Part shown: positions 13,678 to 14,716 of the stretch, one piece after another
Position numbering within the stretch: position 1 is the first letter of the stretch
Layout: every line of letters starts with the position of its first letter
From: Phycisphaeraceae bacterium
GTDB lineage: Bacteria > Planctomycetota > Phycisphaerae > Phycisphaerales > UBA1924
Assembly: GCA_009827215.1 (NCBI GenBank)
Contig: WUAJ01000040.1
Span: 1-14,716, forward strand
Reading direction: 5' to 3'
Length of the DNA stretch: 14,716 nucleotides
Notes under the pieces: generated by a model
Databases searched by the model: none
Told to the model about the DNA's origin: nothing
What the model saw: the letters and a program-made list of their open reading frames with translations, nothing else
Program-made: the position numbers and the translations under genes

Positions 13678-14715
13678 TCAGTGTTGCCGGATCTGGATAC
13701 TAACATCCCAGTCAGTTTTGCCTAGATTCAGTCGGATATGAGTTGGTTTACCGGCGGGAGTTCCGCTTCTGGGTTGCCACTGAGTATCGGCAGGTCCGAT
13801 ATCGATACCAAGCGTCCGGCTATTCAAAGTTCGCAGTACACGGATACCTCTGGCATCAAGGCTCGGGACCCATCGTGCTGAGCCGTTTGTTAAGAATGGG
13901 TGAAGCGCGTGGTCCTTGGTAAGTTCAAGAATTTTCCTCAGCTTCGAGTAGTACCAGTCCCTCTTGGGATCGAGATTTGAGGTTTTCCAGTACTCTTCGG
14001 GGATTGGCCGGCGATCATCGGGATCATCAGCACCGGTCATCGCAAACTCATCGCCGTTGTAAATCATCAGCGAGCCGGGATTCGCGATCATGAGTATGTA
14101 CGCGACGAGCGATCGTACCAAGGCGTCATCGCTCGCGGCGTTGCGGTCATATGTAGCCGTGTTCTGCCAGGGATGAGAACCATTATCGAATGATCGTTGA
14201 TGATCATTGTGCATCAGTGACACAATGCGCTCCGTGTCGTGCGATGCGAGCAGATTGAGCTGGCAAGCATCCGTTTCCGGATCGTGTGTATAGACCTCTG
14301 TGAGCCGAGCGGCGAGTGATCGCGTGTCGCCTTTCATGTGTCCGATGGACAGCCAATCTGCTACGGGATACGCGGCAGGGTAGTTCATCTGCGAATCAAA
14401 TGCCGTTCCGTCAAAGTACTCGCGTGCGTCGTGCCAGATCTCTCCGACGATGAGCGCTTCTGGATTAAGCTCTTTGACCAGTGAGCGCCAGTCTTTCCAG
14501 AACGGTCGTCCGATCTCGTTGGCGACATCGAGTCTCCATCCGTTGATGACATCCGACGGATCTCCGTCGCCGTTGGGGTCCATCCATCGTCGAGTGACGG
14601 CCATCATGTGTGCCTTTGGACCAGGAGCGAGATCACCACTTTCAGTCTGCAAAAATACAGGTAAACGCCCGTTCTCTCCATTCCAGGATTTCCACCAGAT
14701 CAGTTCGCCGTCGTC
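13678..14715 (-). CDS. GH13 alpha-amylase-family glycoside hydrolase, partial (5' end beyond right edge)
   Basis: The frame is open from the right edge to the TGA at 13678, giving the last 345 residues; the true start and any signal peptide lie outside. Three GH13 signature regions are present. GWRLDVANE holds the nucleophile Asp (codon 14527-14529). LIVGEIW holds the acid/base Glu (14440-14442). LLASHDTER holds the transition-state Asp (14236-14238). Also typical are the FDSQMNYPAAY segment and GADDPDDRRP. The layout around IWWKSWNGENGRLP and RRWMDPNGDGDPSD resembles cyclomaltodextrinase/neopullulanase-like members that act on short alpha-glucans, but subfamily needs the N-terminal half. MDPNGDGDPSD just before the nucleophile strand looks like a calcium loop. 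The C-terminal beta domain is short and the end is natural. A TTG at 14652 could be read as a start but is internal, since homologous sequence continues upstream of it. Confidence 0.95.
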   Translation of the reverse strand, partial: DDGELIWWKSWNGENGRLPVFLQTESGDLAPGPKAHMMAVTRRWMDPNGDGDPSDVINGWRLDVANEIGRPFWKDWRSLVKELNPEALIVGEIWHDAREYFDGTAFDSQMNYPAAYPVADWLSIGHMKGDTRSLAARLTEVYTHDPETDACQLNLLASHDTERIVSLMHNDHQRSFDNGSHPWQNTATYDRNAASDDALVRSLVAYILMIANPGSLMIYNGDEFAMTGADDPDDRRPIPEEYWKTSNLDPKRDWYYSKLRKILELTKDHALHPFLTNGSARWVPSLDARGIRVLRTLNSRTLGIDIGPADTQWQPRSGTPAGKPTHIRLNLGKTDWDVSIQIRQH

Positions 14716-14716
14716 A

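Noticed and set aside
14650..14652. A TTG start codon for the GH13 gene
   Set aside because: The frame continues upstream to the window edge with family-like sequence (IWWKSWNGENGRLP), so the TTG encodes an internal Leu.
1..14716. Defence system, mobile element, CRISPR array, tRNA or rRNA
   Set aside because: I saw no transposase, integrase, nuclease or toxin-like genes, no regularly spaced repeats, and no cloverleaf or rRNA-like stretch on either strand.

Overview
The window looks like chromosomal DNA of a planctomycete, most likely a marine member of the Phycisphaerales. The main clue is the C-terminal tail of the secreted protein at 11473-13500: two dockerin-like loops with the LNFLDVSAFL / FNFLDVSAFL pattern and a terminal GCP, a signature I associate with the 'GC-type dockerin' proteins of that order. 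Base composition looks close to balanced. The many acidic DxDxDG calcium-loop motifs and secreted hydrolases fit a marine heterotroph. This placement is from memory of the family, not from a search.

All nine genes I can support lie on the minus strand, so transcription runs from the right edge to the left. In that order: a GH13 alpha-amylase cut by the right edge (13678-14715); a secreted repeat protein with a dockerin tail (11473-13500), ended by a strong rho-independent terminator (11416-11447); an exported esterase with an N-terminal carbohydrate-binding-like domain (10073-11350), closely followed by a saccharopine dehydrogenase / lysine 6-dehydrogenase-like enzyme (8888-10036); a catalytically dead M14 carboxypeptidase paralogue (6773-8653) that overlaps an intact M14 zinc carboxypeptidase (4992-6776) by four bases; an OPT-family oligopeptide transporter with unusual soluble insertions (2215-4743), followed at 57 bp by an unrecognised two-helix membrane protein (1249-2157); and a trypsin-like protease cut by the left edge (1-873), whose propeptide resembles those of thermolysin-type metalloproteases.

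Functionally the left two thirds reads as a protein and peptide utilisation neighbourhood: an exported endopeptidase, an exported carboxypeptidase with a pseudo-enzyme partner, an oligopeptide-family transporter with an accessory membrane protein, and an amino-acid dehydrogenase. The right third (amylase, dockerin protein, esterase) leans towards glycan use. Joint function is inferred only from neighbourhood and strand.

No tRNA, rRNA, CRISPR array, insertion sequence or prophage gene was seen. The most unusual items are the active/inactive M14 pair, the OPT transporter with a degenerate YHS-like loop and a calcium-loop insertion, and the FTP-type propeptide on an S1 protease. The rest is well-organised ordinary chromosome.
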